Positions 14,856-23,819 of a stretch of 53,430 nt of DNA are shown here, one piece after another; positions within the stretch are counted from its first letter, which is position 1, and each line of letters opens with the position of its first letter. Source of the stretch: Actinomycetota bacterium (GTDB lineage: Bacteria; Actinomycetota; Acidimicrobiia; Acidimicrobiales; Acidimicrobilacustridaceae); contig WLCQ01000002.1 in NCBI GenBank assembly GCA_009705225.1, forward strand, positions 1 through 53,430. Direction: 5' to 3'. The notes beneath the pieces were generated by a model. That model was not told the origin of the DNA and ran no database searches. It saw nothing but the letters and a program-made list of their open reading frames with translations. A program made the translations under genes and the position numbers.

Positions 14856-15767
14856 TCAGGCGAACGGGTGGAGATCGGTGAGGCTCTCCGAGACGTTCCA
14901 GAGCAGTTCGGCATCGGCGCTGTTGCGGGCCTTCCGACTGGGGGTTTCGGCTACGGCATGACCACGCACGAGATAACGCGGGCCGTAATACCAGCCACCC
15001 TTCACGCCCGGTTCGGTTGCCGCCCGCAAGAACGGCAGTGCTCCGATCGCTGCTGACTGGCTGAACAACTTTCCGAAGGGTTCGAGCATGCGGTTGAGCA
15101 TGCCGGTCCCCTCAGCGCCGAGATCGGTATGGCTGGCGCCCGGGTGCGCGGTCACGGCAATAGTGGGTGCACCGCTGGTGGCGAAACGCTTCTGAAGTGC
15201 CGCGCTGAACAACAGGTTCGAGAGCTTGCTCTGGAAGTACGCGCCCCACCGCTGGTAGCGGTGGTGATCGAACATGAGGTCGTCGAAGTGCATGCGGCCG
15301 GGGCGATGACCCATGCTCGACATGCTCACCACCCGAGAGCCCTCGGTCGCGCGCAGGATGGGCACGAGGTGCGCAGTGAGCGCGAAGTGGCCGAGATGGT
15401 TCACGCCGAACTGGGTTTCGAAGCCGTCTTCGGTCTTGGATTGGTCCAGTGCCATGAGCCCGGCGTTGTTGCCGAGGATGTCGAGTCGGGTGGCCCCAGC
15501 CGCGAACTCTTCGGCGAAGGTCGCAACGGAAGCGAGGCTGGCGAGGTCGAGTTTGCGCACGTCAAGCGATGCGTTCGGCACGACCGCGCGCACCAGACCG
15601 GCGGCGGCTTCGGCCTTGTCGAGGTTGCGGCAGGCCATGATGACTGTGGCACCGGCTCCGGCGAGTCCCTTGGTGATCTCGAGGCCGAGCCCTGCGTTGG
15701 CGCCGGTGACGATGGCCACCCGGCCGGTCTGATCGGGGATGTCCTTGGTGGTCCAATGCGCAGCCAT
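14856..15767 (-). CDS. SDR oxidoreductase (protochlorophyllide-reductase-like subgroup)
   Basis: 303 residues. Cofactor loop TGANAGLG near residue 22, structural NNAG (GNNAGLM), catalytic Ser in VSMSSMGH and Tyr/Lys in YFQSK. The NRHLGHF-type helix reads GVNHLGHFALT. This pattern is typical of the retinol/protochlorophyllide-like SDR group in actinobacteria, which act on lipophilic alcohols or ketones; the name does not imply chlorophyll synthesis. It is convergent with the lipoprotein esterase (two-base gap) and lies 14 bp downstream of the alpha/beta-hydrolase on the same strand, so these may be co-transcribed. Confidence 0.87.
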   Translation of the reverse strand: MAAHWTTKDIPDQTGRVAIVTGANAGLGLEITKGLAGAGATVIMACRNLDKAEAAAGLVRAVVPNASLDVRKLDLASLASVATFAEEFAAGATRLDILGNNAGLMALDQSKTEDGFETQFGVNHLGHFALTAHLVPILRATEGSRVVSMSSMGHRPGRMHFDDLMFDHHRYQRWGAYFQSKLSNLLFSAALQKRFATSGAPTIAVTAHPGASHTDLGAEGTGMLNRMLEPFGKLFSQSAAIGALPFLRAATEPGVKGGWYYGPRYLVRGHAVAETPSRKARNSADAELLWNVSESLTDLHPFA

Positions 15768-15781
15768 GATTCTCCTCGGGT

Positions 15782-16678
15782 TTACGAAAGTGCGAATTTG
15801 CGGATGATTTCTGCCAGTTCGACTGGCTGATCGCCCTGCACGCTATGTCCTGCTTCGACAACGTGGATGATCTGCGCGTCGGGTCGACGTCGTCGAACCT
15901 CGGCTTCGTCCTCATCGGACACGACTGATTGGGGTCGCAGACCCCGCACCAGCATGAGCTCGCACGACGCTGCTTCGAGGGCATCCCAAAGATCGGACAT
16001 GTCCGGGCGTTCGGTGCCACCACCGAATCGCTGATAGCGCCAGACCCACGAGCCATCCTCACGCTGCAATGCGTTGTGCAGGATGCCGCGCCGCAGCGAG
16101 CTCTCCGAGCGGGTCGGGTTGAACTCAATCGTGCGGGCCAGAAGTTCGTCGAAATCGGGGAAAGAGTCGGGTCCGTTCACGAAGGCCACGATGGCCTTGG
16201 ACTTGGTCTCGTCCACGCCGGGAGTGATGTCGACCAGCACCAGTTTCGAAACGAGCGTCGGTGCATGTCGGGTGAGAGCAAGCGCAGTGATTCCTCCGAG
16301 CGACATTCCAATGACTGCCTGGGCCCGGGGAGCCAGCGCTTCGATCGCGATCGCGATGTCCGCGGCATTCGAGCCGGTGTCGAGCGTGCCGCCCCGACCA
16401 CCATCGGAATGACCATGGCCGGGAAGATCAATGGCCACGAGTGAGCAGCCGAGTGCGAGCGCAACGGTGTCCCAGGTATGGGCGTTCTGGGCTCCGCCGT
16501 GTAAGAACACGAGTTCCGGCTCGGTCTCCCCCCACACGAGCGCGCTGAGTGACCGTCCGGGTTCGACCTCGACCGTGACACGGCGCACGACGGGAGGCGC
16601 GTCGAACGGGAGGTCGAACTCGGCGGCGTTCTCATGGAAATAGGAGAACTCGTCATAGGGCACTCGTTCGATGGTCAT
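15782..16678 (-). CDS. Alpha/beta-hydrolase
   Basis: 298 residues, typical for the fold. The oxyanion segment is FLHGGAQNAHTW and the nucleophile elbow GMSLGG. The acid is likely the Asp in LVDITPG or later, and His is in VEAGHSVQGD. The DLPGHGHSDGG motif is classical. No signal peptide, so cytosolic. Start ATG 16678 has GGAG about eight bases upstream. It stands just before the SDR and after the aldo/keto reductase on the same strand; together they look like a small set of detoxification or catabolic enzymes, with no defined pathway. Confidence 0.88.
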   Translation of the reverse strand: MTIERVPYDEFSYFHENAAEFDLPFDAPPVVRRVTVEVEPGRSLSALVWGETEPELVFLHGGAQNAHTWDTVALALGCSLVAIDLPGHGHSDGGRGGTLDTGSNAADIAIAIEALAPRAQAVIGMSLGGITALALTRHAPTLVSKLVLVDITPGVDETKSKAIVAFVNGPDSFPDFDELLARTIEFNPTRSESSLRRGILHNALQREDGSWVWRYQRFGGGTERPDMSDLWDALEAASCELMLVRGLRPQSVVSDEDEAEVRRRRPDAQIIHVVEAGHSVQGDQPVELAEIIRKFALS

Positions 16679-16722
16679 AATGCGCTCCGAGAGGAAGGGC
16701 CGGAATTCCGGGCGAGGTTGTT

Positions 16723-16754
16723 GTGTCGACAGGATGCGGTGTCGACGGGATGCG
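16723..16754. repeat. 16-bp tandem duplication between the AKR and hydrolase genes
   Basis: GTGTCGACAGGATGCG is followed directly by GTGTCGACGGGATGCG (one mismatch), and a degenerate third start (TTGACGATGGG) follows. It lies in the 96-bp space between the aldo/keto reductase stop and the hydrolase start. Confidence 0.75.
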
Positions 16755-16774
16755 TTGACGATGGGTGGAGTCGG

Positions 16775-17806
16775 TCAGCGATAGCTGCGACGGTTGCGGG
16801 CCAGCAGTGAGGGCGGATCCACCGAGGGGTCCTCCTCGACAACATCGGTGCCCGGTGCGGCGATGGCATCGATGGCATCGAGCAGCGCGGGATCGAGGCG
16901 GAGATCGGCGCACTCAAGAAGATCGTCGAGCTGTTCCATGGTTCGCGGCCCGATGATGACCGAGGTGATCTGCGGATGTTCCATGGCCCATGCCGTGGCC
17001 ATATGGGCGAGCGGGATGCCCGCTTCATCGGCGAGGTCCTGGAGCGCCAGCACTGCTTCGAGGCGGGCCCGGTTGGCCGGGGTGTCGAGTTCGAGCCCCC
17101 ATCGCTTGGCCATGAGGTTGAGTCGTGAGCTCTCCGGCACATCGCCGACCGTGCGGTAGCGGCCCGAGAGCCAGCTGCCGGCCAGCGGGCTGTAGGTGAT
17201 GACGCCCATGCCGTAGCGGTCGCAGGTGGGCAGCACCGAGCGTTCGATACGACGCTTGAGGATCGAATAAGAAGCCTGCTCGCAGCGGAAGCGGTTGTAG
17301 CCCATGCGATCTGCGGTCCAGTGGGCTTCGACGATGCGCTCGGCGGGCCACATCGAATGGCCGATCGTGCGGATCTTTCCTGCCCGCACGGCGTCGTCGA
17401 GTGCGCCCATGGATTCCTCGATGTCGACGGTCTCGTCGAATCGATGAAGTTGATAGAGATCGATGTAGTCGGTGTTGAGTCGACGGAGGCTGTCGTCGAG
17501 CGCCCGGGTGATCCAGCGCCGCGAGTTGCCCTTCATGTTGCGATCGGCACCCATCGGATGGAAGACCTTGGTGGCGAGGATGATGTCGTCGCGTCGGCCG
17601 GCCAGCGCCTTACCCACGATCTCCTCGCACTCGCCGCCGGAGTAGGCATCGGCGGTGTCGACGAAGTTGATGCCACTGTCGAGGGCCTTGTGCATGATCC
17701 GAACGCACTCGTCGTGGTCGCGATTACCCATCAATCCGAACATCATCGTGCCGAGGCAGTAGCGGCTGACTGACACTCCGGTGCGGCCGAGCATGCGGTA
17801 CTTCAT
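16775..17806 (-). CDS. Aldo/keto reductase
   Basis: 343 residues, (beta/alpha)8 NADPH-dependent reductase. The catalytic tetrad is seen as Asp in FVDTADAY, Tyr in the same segment (AYSGG), Lys in ILATKVFHP and His in YQLHRFD. The cofactor-binding C-terminus has TSVIIGPRTMEQLDD. The family is the AKR11/12-like 'YajO/Tas' type. A Shine-Dalgarno (GGGGGATC) precedes ATG 17806. Substrate not deducible. Confidence 0.9.
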   Translation of the reverse strand: MKYRMLGRTGVSVSRYCLGTMMFGLMGNRDHDECVRIMHKALDSGINFVDTADAYSGGECEEIVGKALAGRRDDIILATKVFHPMGADRNMKGNSRRWITRALDDSLRRLNTDYIDLYQLHRFDETVDIEESMGALDDAVRAGKIRTIGHSMWPAERIVEAHWTADRMGYNRFRCEQASYSILKRRIERSVLPTCDRYGMGVITYSPLAGSWLSGRYRTVGDVPESSRLNLMAKRWGLELDTPANRARLEAVLALQDLADEAGIPLAHMATAWAMEHPQITSVIIGPRTMEQLDDLLECADLRLDPALLDAIDAIAAPGTDVVEEDPSVDPPSLLARNRRSYR

Positions 17807-17878
17807 GTGATCCCCCGATCATGGTGTCGCGCTGTGGAGCGACGCGATCACCGCAGAACGTAGTGCGATCCGGGCGGA

Positions 17879-19366
17879 CTAGCGCCATGCCCGGCGCACA
17901 GCGCCGTTGGGGTCGTCGACCCATCGAACATCTCGATCAAGGATGAGCGTTGCTCGTCGGTCGGTGTCGAACCGGGGCCACTCGATCGAACTCGCAGCGG
18001 GAGTACCCGAGCGGGCGAAGCTCGACCACAGCGTCTGGATCACGCGGGCGAGTTCGTGGGCGCCGTTCGGATCGCTGATGAATGAATCCCAGCCACCGAC
18101 ATCGATGGTGTCGAACGGGAAGGGGATATCGACCCCATGCGGTGCGCCGAGCGAGGTGAGAGCAGCGGGCCAGTCGAACCGATAGGTCCAGACCGGCGAA
18201 TGGGCGCTGTAGGCGTCGATGAATCGAAGTGCCGGGAACCACATGGCGTTGTCGGTGTTGATGCGTCCCCAGACCGCCGGTGGTTCGTGGGTACCCGTCT
18301 CTGCGTAGGCGGCGATCAAGGCGTCGGGGTCCTGTCCCAGATGAGCGATTCGGGCTCGCAGTCCCGCATCATTGAGCGTGGCGGCGGCCGGATCGAAGCT
18401 GGCGAAGAGTGACATCTCGTCTCGGGTGGTACCGATGATGATGGGCACATCGGACACGCCTGCCTCGGCGGCGCCTTGCCAGGTGAATGGCAGCACCTCG
18501 CCATCGACACATGGATGGAACGGCATGGTGCCGACCGTGGCGAAGAGTTCGCCGCCGGCCTGGGCCTGCGCGGCCAGTACCTGTTGGGGTGTGAGAGAGC
18601 GCAGAGCCGCCGTGTCATCGGGGTCGACGCCGGCACAACGGGCGAAGGCTTCGAGCACGAGCCGGGCCCGATCGCGGTCGAGCACAAGATCGGTGGCGCC
18701 GCTCTGCACGATCGCCCGATGGAACAGCCCCCGGGCGCTCGGTGCCGACAGCAGCGAGAGCACACTGCCACCGCCGGCGGATTCACCGAAGATGGTGACG
18801 TTGTCGGGGTCGCCACCGAAAGCTTCGATGTTGTCTCGCACCCAGCGCAGTGCGGCGATCTGATCGAGGATGCCGGCATTGGCCACAGCGGTGTCGTCAT
18901 CGAGCACGAGGAATCCCAACGCGCCGACGCGATAGTTGATGGTGACAACGACGGTGTCGGTCCGGGTGCACAACGTGGTGCCGTCATAGGCGGAGAGTGA
19001 TCCAGCACCGAGCGAGAACGCTCCCCCGTGGATCCAGACCATCACCGGTCGCCGGGCGTCGTCATTGGCCGGGGTCCAGATGTTGAGCGAGAGGCAGTCG
19101 TCGCCCTGGTCATCGCTGCCCATGCCCGGCACCAGACCATCGAGGGGGCCACCGGTGGATTGCCAGGCCGCGGGACCGAAGGTCGTGGCATCGCGAACCT
19201 CGTTCCACCCTGCGGGCGACTGCGGGGCTGCCCAGCGCAGTTCGCCAACCGGGGCGGCGGCGTAGGGGATCCCGAGGAACCGTGCATACGAGGGCCCGTC
19301 GGATCCGCGCACCGGACCTTGGGCGGTCACAGCGATGGGCCCTGCAGCGGTTTCGGCAGTCGTCAT
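17879..19366 (-). CDS. Type-B carboxylesterase/lipase
   Basis: 495 residues. All family signatures are present: GDDCLSLNIWTP (the EDCLYLN motif with Asp for Glu), oxyanion WIHGGAF, nucleophile elbow FGESAGGGSV, and the His in LGAPHGVDIPF. Such enzymes hydrolyse carboxylic esters of varied substrates. I place the start at ATG 19366 (MTTAETAAGP), since the frame upstream would run into the divergent class II aldolase promoter and has no homology. No signal peptide is evident, which suggests cytosolic action. Confidence 0.9.
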   Translation of the reverse strand: MTTAETAAGPIAVTAQGPVRGSDGPSYARFLGIPYAAAPVGELRWAAPQSPAGWNEVRDATTFGPAAWQSTGGPLDGLVPGMGSDDQGDDCLSLNIWTPANDDARRPVMVWIHGGAFSLGAGSLSAYDGTTLCTRTDTVVVTINYRVGALGFLVLDDDTAVANAGILDQIAALRWVRDNIEAFGGDPDNVTIFGESAGGGSVLSLLSAPSARGLFHRAIVQSGATDLVLDRDRARLVLEAFARCAGVDPDDTAALRSLTPQQVLAAQAQAGGELFATVGTMPFHPCVDGEVLPFTWQGAAEAGVSDVPIIIGTTRDEMSLFASFDPAAATLNDAGLRARIAHLGQDPDALIAAYAETGTHEPPAVWGRINTDNAMWFPALRFIDAYSAHSPVWTYRFDWPAALTSLGAPHGVDIPFPFDTIDVGGWDSFISDPNGAHELARVIQTLWSSFARSGTPAASSIEWPRFDTDRRATLILDRDVRWVDDPNGAVRRAWR

Positions 19367-19455
19367 GAGTGCAGTCGACCACATGGGGTGAACTGGTGCA
19401 GGGCAATCGGGCCTATCGTGGGGATTTCGACAGCGACCGCCGGGGGGAGGCCACG

Positions 19456-20289
19456 ATGTCCGCAGATACGACACACGGAACGACAACGGGTGCAGGATTC
19501 GCCACTGCCGACGTTCCCGAGGGTGTCGAGCTTTCCGCCGGTGGTGCAGCGGTGTGGTCGCCCAGCATCACCCCGCCCATCGGGGTCGAGCTCACCGAAC
19601 ATCAGGCACTCGCTTGTGCATTTCGCATCCTCGCCCGCGACGGTTTCTCCGAGAACATTGCCGGGCACATCACCTGGGCCACTGAGGACAACACCTCCAT
19701 GCTCGTGAACCCATGGGGACTGTGGTGGGAGGAGATGACCGCCTCCGACGTCTGTCGGGTCGATCCTGATGGCGCGGTGCTCGAGGGTCGCTGGGATGTC
19801 ACCCCCGCGGTGCACATTCACACCGAGCTGCATCGTCGCCGGCCCGAGGCCCGCGTCGTTGTGCATAACCACCCCTACTACGCAACGGTGCTCGCCGCGT
19901 TGGGTGTGCTGCCGGAGTTCCTTCACCAGACCTCAGCCATGTTCGACGGCGAACTCGGGTTCGTGAGCGAGTACGGCGGCGAGGTTGATTCCGCCGAGCT
20001 CGGTGCCGACCTCGCCGATCGCATCGGCAACGCTTCGGTGGTGTTCCTCGCCAACCATGGTGTGATCGTCACCGCCGCCACGATCGAAGAGGCCACCTAC
20101 AAGTCGGCAACGCTCGATCGCCAGTGCCGACTCATGGTCGACGTGCTGCTCGCCGGCCGCGCGGCAACCACAGTTCCGCCCATCGTGCGCCCGGCCATGA
20201 AGGCCTCATTGCTCGAACGCGGCACCGAAGTCTTCTGGGCCGGCGCCGTGCGCCGCATTATCCGTGAAAATCCCGACGTACTGGAGTAA
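19456..20289 (+). CDS. Class II aldolase/adducin-family protein
   Basis: 277 residues. The metal-binding histidines characteristic of the FucA/AraD fold are visible as His120 and His122 (AVHIHTELH), a further HNHP at 137-139 and His in LANHGVIV. Family enzymes cleave or epimerise phosphorylated sugars, but many relatives in catabolic operons act on other hydroxy acids or ketones. ATG 19456 is supported by a strong GGGGGGAGG ribosome binding site. It is the first of five genes running 19456-24821, with a two-base gap to the amidohydrolase. Confidence 0.88.
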   Translation: MSADTTHGTTTGAGFATADVPEGVELSAGGAAVWSPSITPPIGVELTEHQALACAFRILARDGFSENIAGHITWATEDNTSMLVNPWGLWWEEMTASDVCRVDPDGAVLEGRWDVTPAVHIHTELHRRRPEARVVVHNHPYYATVLAALGVLPEFLHQTSAMFDGELGFVSEYGGEVDSAELGADLADRIGNASVVFLANHGVIVTAATIEEATYKSATLDRQCRLMVDVLLAGRAATTVPPIVRPAMKASLLERGTEVFWAGAVRRIIRENPDVLE

Positions 20290-20291
20290 CG

Positions 20292-21557
20292 ATGTCGATC
20301 AGTCTCGATGACCTCTCTGCGAACACAAACTTCACGATCGGCGGTAAGTCGGTCACCGGTGAGGTCACGTTCCTGCCCGAGCCGGAGCGTCGACCCCGGC
20401 AGTACACGATCATCTCCGCCGATGATCACATCGTCGAACCGCCCGACACCTTTGCCGGCCGTATCCCCGCCGCGCTCGTCGATCGCGCCCCCAAGGTCGT
20501 CGAGAAGGACGATGGTGCCGAGGTGTGGGTCTACGACGGTGTCGAGATCCCCAACGTGGGGTTCAACGCCGTGGTGGGACGTCCGGTCTCGGAGTATTCG
20601 TTCGAGCCGGCCCGTTTCGATGAGATGCGTCGTGGTGCATGGGACATCGACGCTCGTGTCGCAGATATGGATCTCAACGGCGTCTATGCCTCGGTGAACT
20701 TCCCGTCGTTCCTGCCGGGTTTCTGTGGCCAGCGACTGCAGCTCACCACCACCGACACCGACCTTGCGCTTGCCACGGTGCGGGCGTGGAACGACTGGCA
20801 TATCGAGTCCTGGGCCGGTTCACATCCCGATCGCATCATCCCGTGCCAGATCCCGTGGCTGCTCGATCCGCAGGTCGCGGCCGACGAGGTGCGTCGTAAC
20901 GCCGAGCGCGGCTTCAAGGCGATCACGTTCTCCGAAGCACCGCACATGCTCGGCCTTCCGTCGCTGCACACCGGCTACTGGGACCCACTGATGGCTGCCT
21001 GTGCCGAAACCGAGACTGTTGTGAACCTGCACATCGGTTCCTCGGGTACCTCGCCGGCCACTGCCCCCGACGCACCGGCCGACACGGTGGGCGTGTTGTT
21101 CTTCGGATACGCCATGTTCGCCGCCGTTGACTGGCTCTACTCGATGCTGCCCGTGCGCTTCCCCGATCTGAAGCTGTGCATGTCCGAGGGGGGCATCGGA
21201 TGGGTGGCCGGTCTCATGGACCGCCTCGACCACATGCTCTCGTACCACGAGATGTACGGAACTTGGGTGGGCACGGACCTCACGCCGGCCGAGGTGCTGC
21301 GTCGAAACTTCTGGTTCTGTGCGGTCGAGGATCCCTCGGCGTTCGTGCAGCGCGAGCGCATCGGTATCGAGAACATCCTCATCGAGAGCGATTATCCGCA
21401 TTGCGATTCCACCTGGCCGAACACGCAGTCGGTGGTGGCCCATGAGATTGGCTCGCTTCCCGCCGACGACATCGCGCGCATCACCTGGCGAAATGCCGCT
21501 GAGCTCTATCGGCATCCGGTGCCGCAGTCGGTGATCGACAACCCCGAGTCGTACTGA
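20292..21557 (+). CDS. Amidohydrolase-2 family metal-dependent hydrolase/decarboxylase
   Basis: 421 residues. The TIM-barrel metal motif SADDHIVEPPD near residue 43 (the DxHxxEP pattern), the later NLHIGSSG His and the C-terminal ESDYPHCDSTWP Asp identify the amidohydrolase-2/ACMSD-like family. Members decarboxylate aromatic acids or hydrolyse C-C or C-N bonds. It lies second in a catabolic run; co-occurrence with a VOC protein and a P450 favours a hydroxylated ring compound as substrate, which is inference. Confidence 0.88.
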   Translation: MSISLDDLSANTNFTIGGKSVTGEVTFLPEPERRPRQYTIISADDHIVEPPDTFAGRIPAALVDRAPKVVEKDDGAEVWVYDGVEIPNVGFNAVVGRPVSEYSFEPARFDEMRRGAWDIDARVADMDLNGVYASVNFPSFLPGFCGQRLQLTTTDTDLALATVRAWNDWHIESWAGSHPDRIIPCQIPWLLDPQVAADEVRRNAERGFKAITFSEAPHMLGLPSLHTGYWDPLMAACAETETVVNLHIGSSGTSPATAPDAPADTVGVLFFGYAMFAAVDWLYSMLPVRFPDLKLCMSEGGIGWVAGLMDRLDHMLSYHEMYGTWVGTDLTPAEVLRRNFWFCAVEDPSAFVQRERIGIENILIESDYPHCDSTWPNTQSVVAHEIGSLPADDIARITWRNAAELYRHPVPQSVIDNPESY

Positions 21558-21569
21558 GGGGAATGCGCG

Positions 21570-22490
21570 ATGGCCATCAACGGATCGCGGATCTATCACG
21601 TCAACTCGAATTGCTCGGATCTTGAACGATCCGCGCTGTTCTATGAAGCACTCGGTCTCACCCGCGTGCTTCGTACGGTGCCGAGTGCATCGCAGTCGGG
21701 TGAGGCGTTCGGACTCGCCGAGGTCGCGTGGGATGCATGGATGATGCATTCCGACGATGGCATGGACGGACTTTCTCTCGATCTGCTCGAGTGGAAGGTT
21801 CCGGAACCATCTGGCGCACCGGCGTCGCTCGATGGTGAGCCCGGGTACAACCGCCTGATGATCACCACGCCTGACCTTGCGGCAACCTTGGAGCGGGCGC
21901 TCGCGGCGGGAGGCACGCTGGTGGGCGGGCCGATCGAGGTTGAAGCCGGCCCTGATCGACCGATGCTGGCCATGGTGCTCGATCCTGATGGAGTGCCGGT
22001 GCAGTTGCTGGCCTCGGATCGAGTTTCCATCGCCCAGGTCGTGGTCAACTGCGACGACATCGATGCCACTCTCGCCTACTACACCGATGTCATGGGTCTC
22101 ACCGTGCAGCACGATGTCTCGGAGATGGTCTGGAGCCATGAGTTGTTCGGTGGCGACTCCGATATCCGCGTGCGGGCCGCCATCCTCGCCGATGGCGGTT
22201 CCGTGTTCACGGTTGCACTGGTGCAATGGCTCGATCCGGCGCCCGTCGGCGGTGTCCGTGTGCGCGGTGCCAACGAACTCGGACTCTTCCGCATGGCGTG
22301 GTCAACCACGGATTGCGCCGGTGATGAAGCCATCGTGCGTGCGGCTGGGTCCACGCCGTTCGCTCCCACTGGTGAACTCTCGGTGGGTGACGACCTCCCA
22401 TTGCTGAAGGTGCTGTTCTGGCCCGGACCCAACGGGGAATGTCTTGAAGTCATCGAGGTCACCGACCGCTCAGGATCACTTTCTTCCTGA
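21570..22490 (+). CDS. Double-VOC protein (glyoxalase/extradiol dioxygenase-like)
   Basis: 306 residues made of two vicinal-oxygen-chelate halves. Half one covers about 5-145 (YHVNSNCSDLERSALFYEALGL) and half two about 155-295 (AQVVVNCDDIDATLAYYTDVMGL); each contains the VOC beta-alpha-beta-beta-beta pattern. The overall length equals that of type-I extradiol dioxygenases, but the usual two-His/one-Glu metal triad is not obvious to me. It could be a dioxygenase, isomerase or binding protein. Third gene of the 19456-24821 run. Confidence 0.82.
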   Translation: MAINGSRIYHVNSNCSDLERSALFYEALGLTRVLRTVPSASQSGEAFGLAEVAWDAWMMHSDDGMDGLSLDLLEWKVPEPSGAPASLDGEPGYNRLMITTPDLAATLERALAAGGTLVGGPIEVEAGPDRPMLAMVLDPDGVPVQLLASDRVSIAQVVVNCDDIDATLAYYTDVMGLTVQHDVSEMVWSHELFGGDSDIRVRAAILADGGSVFTVALVQWLDPAPVGGVRVRGANELGLFRMAWSTTDCAGDEAIVRAAGSTPFAPTGELSVGDDLPLLKVLFWPGPNGECLEVIEVTDRSGSLSS

Positions 22491-22509
22491 GTCGAAACGG
22501 TCGCGCTGG

Positions 22510-22515
22510 TAGCGT
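22510..22515 (+). promoter_or_regulatory. Candidate internal -10 (TAGCGT) before the P450 gene
   Basis: GGTAGCGT lies in the 85-bp space before the P450, the only sizeable gap in the five-gene run, 60 bases ahead of GTG 22576. An internal promoter is plausible. Confidence 0.3.
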
Positions 22516-22575
22516 CACCCGCACTGCGTCCGGTCATGATGGCCGGCGACTCGTATCGACGCTGGAGTGCAAACC

Positions 22576-23817
22576 GTGAACCTCGAAGACATCAACATCT
22601 CCGATATCGAGTTCTGGGCCCGACCCTGGACCGAACGAAACGCCGCGTTCGCCACTCTGCGACGAGAGCGTCCCATTGCGTTCTTCCCCGAACCCCCGAT
22701 CGGCAATTTCCCGGAGGGCCCCGGCTACTACGCCATCACCCGTCACGCCGACATCCTCACCGTGAGTCGAAATCCCGACGTGTTCTCCTCAGCCCAGGGT
22801 GCGGTCTCGATCCTCGACATGCCGGCCGAGATGAACGAGTTCTACGGCTCGATGATCTCGATGGACGATCCCCGCCATGCCCGGCTGCGACGCATCGTGT
22901 CGGGAACCTTCACCCCGAAGATGCTGGGCAAGATCCTCGAAGACGTCCAGAAGACTGCTATCGAAACTGTTGATGCGGTGATGGACAAGGACGAGTTCGA
23001 TCTGGTCGAAGAGATCTCAAGCCCGTTCCCGCTCATCGTCATCTGCGACATGATGGGCATTCCGGCAAGCGAGCGGTCCATGGTGCTGGCGCAGTCCAAC
23101 ATCATCCTCTCCGGCGGCGATCCCGAGTTCATCCCCGAGGGTGAAGATCCGGTGATGGCCTTCATCGGAGCGGGCATGATGCTCGCCGAACTCATGAACG
23201 GTCTCGCTGCCGAGCGCCGCATCACGCCAACCGACGATCTGCTCTCCGCGCTGGTCAACACCTCGGTCGAGGGTGAGCAGCTCACTCCGGAAGAGCTCGC
23301 CTCGTTCTTCATCCTGCTGGCTGTTGCCGGTAACGAGACCACCCGCACCGCCATCAGCCATGGTGTGGCCAATCTCGGACTCAATCCTGATCAGCATCGG
23401 ATCTGGCTCGACGACATCGAGGGTGTCATGCCGACGGCGGTCGAGGAGATCGTGCGCTTCGCCTCACCGGTGGTCTGGATGCGCCGCACGCTCACCCAGG
23501 ACTTCGAACTCTCCGGTTTCCAGTTGAAGGCAGGGGAGAAGGTCGTGCTCCATTACGGCTCGGCCAATCGTGATGAATCGGTGTTCGCTGATCCTGACCG
23601 ATTCGATGTGCGCCGCGACCCGAATCCACATGTCGGTTTCGGCGGTCCCGGCCCACATTTCTGTCTTGGTGCACATCTCGCCCGTCGTGAGATCACGCTC
23701 ATGATGACCGAACTGCTCACCCGCCTGCCCGGTCTCGAACTCGCCGGCCCGCCTGAGCAGCTGCGTTCGAACTTCGTGAACGGCATCAAGCACCTTCCGG
23801 TGCGCGTCAAGCGCTGA
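22576..23817 (+). CDS. Cytochrome P450 (CYP125/CYP142-like)
   Basis: 413 residues. The I-helix oxygen-binding motif AGNETTR, the ExxR in EEIVRFASPV, and the heme loop FGGPGPHFCLGAHLAR with Cys363 as thiolate ligand are all intact. The overall pattern resembles the actinobacterial CYP124/125/142 group, which hydroxylates sterol side chains or branched lipids. GTG 22576 is chosen because GGAG lies eight bases upstream; an in-frame GTG at 22567 would add three residues and overlap that site. It needs ferredoxin and reductase partners not found in this window. Two bases separate it from the next gene. Confidence 0.92.
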   Translation: MNLEDINISDIEFWARPWTERNAAFATLRRERPIAFFPEPPIGNFPEGPGYYAITRHADILTVSRNPDVFSSAQGAVSILDMPAEMNEFYGSMISMDDPRHARLRRIVSGTFTPKMLGKILEDVQKTAIETVDAVMDKDEFDLVEEISSPFPLIVICDMMGIPASERSMVLAQSNIILSGGDPEFIPEGEDPVMAFIGAGMMLAELMNGLAAERRITPTDDLLSALVNTSVEGEQLTPEELASFFILLAVAGNETTRTAISHGVANLGLNPDQHRIWLDDIEGVMPTAVEEIVRFASPVVWMRRTLTQDFELSGFQLKAGEKVVLHYGSANRDESVFADPDRFDVRRDPNPHVGFGGPGPHFCLGAHLARREITLMMTELLTRLPGLELAGPPEQLRSNFVNGIKHLPVRVKR

Positions 23818-23819
23818 CC

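Noticed and set aside
14856-15767. Light-dependent protochlorophyllide reductase
   Set aside because: Only subgroup resemblance; no other chlorophyll gene nearby and the pattern is common to general lipophilic SDRs.
20820-22226. Long minus-strand open frame opposite the amidohydrolase and VOC genes
   Set aside because: Composition is His/Arg/Asp-rich as expected from the complement of high-G+C coding DNA; no motifs, while the plus strand encodes well-defined families.
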